NCBI GenBank assembly: GCA_024636215.1
Contig: JAGXHL010000081.1
Coordinates: 1-64,000, forward strand
Length of the DNA stretch: 64,000 nt
DNA from: Deltaproteobacteria bacterium
GTDB taxonomy: Bacteria; Desulfobacterota; Desulfuromonadia; Desulfuromonadales; BM103
Direction of reading: 5' to 3'
The position numbers were made by a program, and so were the translations under genes. Under the pieces are notes generated by a model. It was not told the origin of the DNA. It saw nothing but the letters and a program-made list of their open reading frames with translations, and ran no database searches. Shown here piece after piece: positions 60,526 through 64,000 of the stretch; position 1 is the stretch's first letter, and the number at the start of each line of letters is the position of its first letter.

Positions 60526-62328
60526 TTACAATGAAAGGACCACGCCAGTGCTGAGCGCCATCTGAAAGAGGATTTGTGTCCAGTCTTTGGTTATCTGTCG
60601 CGACTTGACATCGATTTTCGGTAGAATCAGGACCTCATCACCGGGTTGAACGGCAGTCAGTTCGTCATTTCTGAAAAAACCTCTGCTTTTCATGTTTGCT
60701 TCGATAAAGCTGCCATCACGATGGGCAATCACTACACGCGAAGAGTCGGCATTCTGGGCAAATCCTCCGGCCCTCTGGACATAGTCTTTGATGCTCAGGT
60801 CTTCCTCAAATGCGATCGCCGTAGGGAAAAGAACTTCACCACTGATCAGGACGAGACCATCTTTTGTCGGAATGTGCAAAAGATCGCCATTTTCCAGCAA
60901 GAGGTTTTCGCGGTTGGCGGCCTGGGCAATCAGAACTCGACCGGAGGGCTCAATCTGGCGGGCACGCTTCACCCACTGCAGCAGCAAATCGGCCTCTTCT
61001 TTGCGAAGATTGGCTTCGTCACTCGTACCTGAGCGAGCCGTGAGCGCGGCCTGCTCAAGGCTCTGCAGGGAGGCCTCCAGCATCTGTTTCTGCCTTTCCT
61101 TGACACTATTCCGAAACAACTGAAGGCTGGCGAGGTCAGATCGCTCAGAGACGTTTATTTTATTGATCAGACTGCCGAGCCTTGTGCCATAAGGCATGAC
61201 ATATTCCTGAGCACTTTCATGTTCGCCTTCCACCCTCACCGTGATCGTGCCCGGCTTTTTATCCGCCGTGAATTCAATTTCGTCGCCATTTTCCAACTGG
61301 ATACCTGCCGCTTCGGCCAGCGGAAAATATTCAATATTTTTGATCAAACCGGTGTTGCGGATGATCCGGACATGGGTCGCACGGGCCATCGGCTTGGCCA
61401 TTTTTATCAAATCGGCAACCGTGCGTCCTGTCATGTCATATTCGAAACGTTTCGCATTATCCGCCAGACCCGACACCTTCACAGTATTCTGTCGTGGCGG
61501 GACGAAAATCACATCACCGTCTGTAAATTGTATCAAGGGCATATTGCCATCAAGCAGAAAGTCATAGAGGTTGATGTCGGCACGTTCAGCCTCTCCCCGT
61601 TTAACAAGAACGTTCAAAAAGGAGCCCCGTTCCGGGTCGATACCACCGGCCTGATCGAGATAGTGAAGAAGGCTGTCCATACTCGTGCCGTTGTACAAAC
61701 CGGGGCGGCGGACAAAGCCGCTGACAAAAACCCTGACAGGCTGAGCCGCGTCGAGGCTTGCATAGCTGAAAACATTTGCACGAAAAACCTTGGCGACGGC
61801 CGCATCCACCACTCGCTGCAGGTCCTGGTTGCGTACTCCCAAAACCGAAACCGGTCCCGCGTGCGGCAAGAAGATGTTGCCTTTGGGATCAACGGTCACG
61901 ACCGCGTCATACTCGAAGGCTCCCCAGAAACGTACCTGGATCATGTCGCCCATAGCGATCGCATAGTCCGGGTTGAACTGCGGGGCCCCCTGACGGGCAA
62001 AGGCTCCAGTGAAAAGTTGGGCACCGAAAATATCGCTTTCCAGGTTTGCAGAATAATCGAAAACCGGAAAAAGCTGGTTGGGATCTTCCTGGTCGCTTAC
62101 GGATTCGTAACCTTCAACCGTATCGGCCTGGACAGAAGGCTTCATGTGATTCTGACTGCCATTAAGCCCCATAGCCTTTTCAATCCCCACAGGTTCGGCT
62201 TGCACAGTGCCGCTGATTGCTGCAAACATCAGCAAGAGGCACAAGAATCGTTTGACCGGACCGCCAAGGTTATGATGGTCGCGATAGCCAGGACTGAAAA
62301 TTTGAGGTATCGGTAAGAACCGCAACAT
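60526..62328 (-). CDS. outer-membrane polysaccharide export protein, KpsD/Wza-like
   Basis: A 600-residue exported protein. The signal sequence lies at about residues 26-44, then a Poly_export domain (Y-A-I-A-M-G-D-M-I-Q-V-R-F-W-G, D-P-K-G-N-I-F-L-P-H-A-G) and several SLBB domains (V-F-V-S-G-F-V-R-R-P-G-L-Y, L-I-S-G-E-V-L-F-P). Length and the W-G-x-F-E-Y start of the domain fit KpsD, the outer-membrane channel of group 2 capsules. It lies 10 nt after the KpsE-like gene. The ATG at 62326-62328 has an AAGGG-type site upstream. Confidence 0.88.
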   Translation of the reverse strand: MLRFLPIPQIFSPGYRDHHNLGGPVKRFLCLLLMFAAISGTVQAEPVGIEKAMGLNGSQNHMKPSVQADTVEGYESVSDQEDPNQLFPVFDYSANLESDIFGAQLFTGAFARQGAPQFNPDYAIAMGDMIQVRFWGAFEYDAVVTVDPKGNIFLPHAGPVSVLGVRNQDLQRVVDAAVAKVFRANVFSYASLDAAQPVRVFVSGFVRRPGLYNGTSMDSLLHYLDQAGGIDPERGSFLNVLVKRGEAERADINLYDFLLDGNMPLIQFTDGDVIFVPPRQNTVKVSGLADNAKRFEYDMTGRTVADLIKMAKPMARATHVRIIRNTGLIKNIEYFPLAEAAGIQLENGDEIEFTADKKPGTITVRVEGEHESAQEYVMPYGTRLGSLINKINVSERSDLASLQLFRNSVKERQKQMLEASLQSLEQAALTARSGTSDEANLRKEEADLLLQWVKRARQIEPSGRVLIAQAANRENLLLENGDLLHIPTKDGLVLISGEVLFPTAIAFEEDLSIKDYVQRAGGFAQNADSSRVVIAHRDGSFIEANMKSRGFFRNDELTAVQPGDEVLILPKIDVKSRQITKDWTQILFQMALSTGVVLSL

Positions 62329-62338
62329 AGTTAAACCC

Positions 62339-63493
62339 TTATTCCTTATGGTCTCTAATTATGATGGCAAGCATGTGAATGATACCAGCGATCAGGAATG
62401 TGACCAGGATGTAAACAACCGCATTATAGATTCGACGGGGCTCAAGTGGATATTGAGGCATGGTGGGACTCTGTAGAATCGAAATTTTCTTGATCGTTCT
62501 GGTGGCATCGATTCTGCCTTTTTCCAGAGCAACAAGAGCTGTTTTATAAATATCAAGAGCAAATTCCGACTCCATCTGAAGACGCTGGTACTCTTCCACT
62601 TCTTTGTTCAACGTCTCGCCAGTTGACGAAGTAAGCCGTGCTTTCTCTCTGGAAATCTGTTTTTCCGTCGCGGCGATCTGCATTTTGATATCGACGATGT
62701 CGGTGCTGTCGGGCATCAAGTATGCCTGTTTCAGGCTGAGCAGGGTCTGCAGTTCAGTTAGTTTCCCCTCAAGTTGATTGACAATTCCGGCCAGGCTTTC
62801 GGCCATTCCCTGCGGTGAAACCAATTCTTTTCTGTTTTGGAAATCCAGGACTGTCATGCGGGTCTGCATGAGCCTGTCTTTAAGTTTTACAACCTGTTGC
62901 TCGAGAAAATCGACCTGTTCATCAGCGAGGCTGTGAGCCATTTCGTTCATAAAACGTTCGCCTTCAGCGACCAGCATCGTCATCACCGCATGGGTCATTT
63001 CAGGGGTATATGCCTGTGTCTTCAGTACGAGAATACCTGTAGCTCCATCCAGTTCCGCATTGACTCTGGACAGGTAGTGGGCGTGGAACCATTCCAGTGG
63101 TACGTCTTGTGACCACATTCGCGAAAGGATGTCGTATTTTTTATCACTGTAGTGTTCACGCAATTTGAGCTCAGCATCGAGTTTGAGCAGCATATCAATA
63201 GAAAGCAGGTGGTCGCGCAACAATAACTGATCAGCGGAAAGCCCCCCGATATTTCCAAGGATACTTGAGAAATCCATCGATTGACCGCTTGACAGGTCTG
63301 TTCTCTGGATCACGACGTGAGCCTCGGAGACATAACGATCGGAGGCAATTACTCCCCAATAAAGTACGCTAAAAAAAGAGATAAGGATTGCGACACCAAG
63401 AAAACGACGACGCAAAAGCTTCGATATTAAAAAACCCCTGCTTTCGTTCGTGAAATCCGCGTGAATCCTCGACAATCCTTTTTTTTGTGTCAT
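62339..63493 (-). CDS. kpsE: inner-membrane capsule export protein, KpsE-like
   Basis: A 384-residue polysaccharide co-polymerase-type protein. An N-terminal membrane segment (L-G-V-A-I-L-I-S-F-F-S-V-L-Y-W-G-V) is followed by a large periplasmic coiled-coil part (E-Q-Q-V-V-K-L-K-D-R-L-M-Q-T-R) and a C-terminal membrane segment preceded by P-x-x-P-x-x-P-R-R (P-Q-Y-P-L-E-P-R-R). KpsE links the inner-membrane ABC transporter to the KpsD channel. Its ATG overlaps the kpsT stop (ATGA). Confidence 0.88.
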   Translation of the reverse strand: MTQKKGLSRIHADFTNESRGFLISKLLRRRFLGVAILISFFSVLYWGVIASDRYVSEAHVVIQRTDLSSGQSMDFSSILGNIGGLSADQLLLRDHLLSIDMLLKLDAELKLREHYSDKKYDILSRMWSQDVPLEWFHAHYLSRVNAELDGATGILVLKTQAYTPEMTHAVMTMLVAEGERFMNEMAHSLADEQVDFLEQQVVKLKDRLMQTRMTVLDFQNRKELVSPQGMAESLAGIVNQLEGKLTELQTLLSLKQAYLMPDSTDIVDIKMQIAATEKQISREKARLTSSTGETLNKEVEEYQRLQMESEFALDIYKTALVALEKGRIDATRTIKKISILQSPTMPQYPLEPRRIYNAVVYILVTFLIAGIIHMLAIIIRDHKE

Positions 63494-63999
63494 ATATGGA
63501 GACTTTCTTTGTAATAGCTGAGGGCGTCGTCAATATCGTCGTACCAGTGGGCCTTGCCTTCGGACAAACAGATCCCTGCTGTGCAGAATTGCTTTAAACT
63601 TCGCTCATCGTGCGAAACCATGATGAGCCCGGCATGTCCCGCAAGTGACTTGAAGGCTGCCAGGCTTTTCTTTTTAAAAAGGACGTCTCCGGCGGCAGTC
63701 ATTTCATCTGAAATATAAATATCAAAATCGAAGGCCAGCGAAAGCCCGAACTGCAGTCGGGACTTCATTCCGGAAGAGTAGGTTTTGACCGGCTCTTCGA
63801 AAGCAACACCAAGCTCTGCAAAGTCCTGAATAAATGCAAGCCGATCAGGAATATCACTCTCGTGACCATGAATGCGGCAGATAAACTTGGCATTCTGGCG
63901 TCCGGTGAGCGAGCCTTGCAGGCCTCCTCGCCCCATTGGCCAGGACACGCGACAGGTCCTCTGTATACCGCCCTTTGATGGCGTGTCTATACCACCTAT
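63490..63999 (-). CDS. kpsT: capsule ABC transporter ATPase KpsT, N-terminus beyond the window
   Basis: The frame is open to the right edge; the visible part starts I-G-G-I-D-T-P-S-K-G, the region after Walker A in KpsT. It continues with V-S-W-P-M-G and L-Q-G-S-L-T-G-R-Q-N, the signature Y-S-S-G-M-K-S-R, Walker B as I-Y-I-S-D-E-M-T and the switch histidine in V-S-H-D-E. KpsT drives capsule export with KpsM, expected just outside the window. A GTG at 63948 is internal, not the start. Confidence 0.92.
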   Translation of the reverse strand: MGGIDTPSKGGIQRTCRVSWPMGRGGLQGSLTGRQNAKFICRIHGHESDIPDRLAFIQDFAELGVAFEEPVKTYSSGMKSRLQFGLSLAFDFDIYISDEMTAAGDVLFKKKSLAAFKSLAGHAGLIMVSHDERSLKQFCTAGICLSEGKAHWYDDIDDALSYYKESLHI

Positions 64000-64000
64000 G

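Noticed and set aside
61219..62316. 365-codon open frame on the plus strand
   Set aside because: It is antisense to the KpsD-like gene, whose domain motifs are clear; the plus-strand product matches nothing and has no ribosome site.

Overview
The window looks like a chromosomal segment of a Gram-negative, probably anaerobic, delta-type proteobacterium of the Desulfuromonas/Geobacter kind (Desulfuromonadia). This is inferred from the gene mix: sigma-54 promoters with their own enhancer-binding protein, an apparent UGA-selenocysteine gene, a c-type cytochrome, a complete Liv transporter and an ABC-type (group 2, Kps) capsule locus. No rRNA, tRNA, CRISPR array or intact insertion sequence was seen.

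Layout. (1) 1-5.6 kb: end of a CorC/CNNM-type protein, a membrane metallophosphoesterase, remnants of two toxin-type genes (Fic-like, HipA-like), an ArsR-type metal sensor coupled to an SO_0444-type Cu/Zn efflux permease, and a phospholipase D-family protein. The permease frame holds one in-frame UGA followed by a SECIS-like hairpin, so I read it as a selenoprotein. (2) 5.7-18.8 kb: a PspF-like sigma-54 activator and three transcription units, each behind a GG-N10-GC sigma-54 promoter. They are VIT/VWA protein + rhombosortase + amidohydrolase; an LplT-PlsC-acyl-ACP synthetase fusion + YiiX-like permuted NlpC/P60 hydrolase; and PspA + a polytopic membrane protein. This looks like one envelope-repair regulon. 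(3) 18.9-23.8 kb: livKHMGF, with a 24-unit heptanucleotide array starting at the livK stop codon. (4) 24.1-26.4 kb: a Sco protein translationally coupled to an unusual cytochrome c/periplasmic-binding-protein fusion.

(5) 26.7-64 kb: a large surface-glycolipid locus. A reducing type I PKS without thioesterase and an alpha-oxoamine synthase run rightward and meet a ~28 kb leftward run of genes. That run begins at the right edge with kpsT, kpsE and a kpsD-like gene. It continues with sulfotransferase and glycosyltransferase genes (one a sulfotransferase/28-residue-repeat coiled coil/double GT2 fusion), a methyltransferase, an HU-like protein, a GSCFA protein, a subtilase and kpsC. It ends with two GNAT/FemAB-fold acyltransferases either side of kpsS, and an NAD-dependent epimerase-type reductase.

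How it may work together (inference): the PKS builds a long acyl chain on its ACP. The alpha-oxoamine synthase releases it by decarboxylative condensation with an amino acid, giving a 3-keto sphingoid-like base. The reductase and a GNAT-fold acyltransferase would complete a ceramide-like lipid. KpsS/KpsC would add the Kdo linker, glycosyl- and sulfotransferases would build and decorate the polymer, and KpsT/E/D would export it. The set parallels bacterial ceramide synthesis (Spt, CerR, bCerS) and PKS/oxoamine-synthase pairs such as WcbR/WcbT and Fum1/Fum8. It sits inside a Kps locus and is the most interesting system here.
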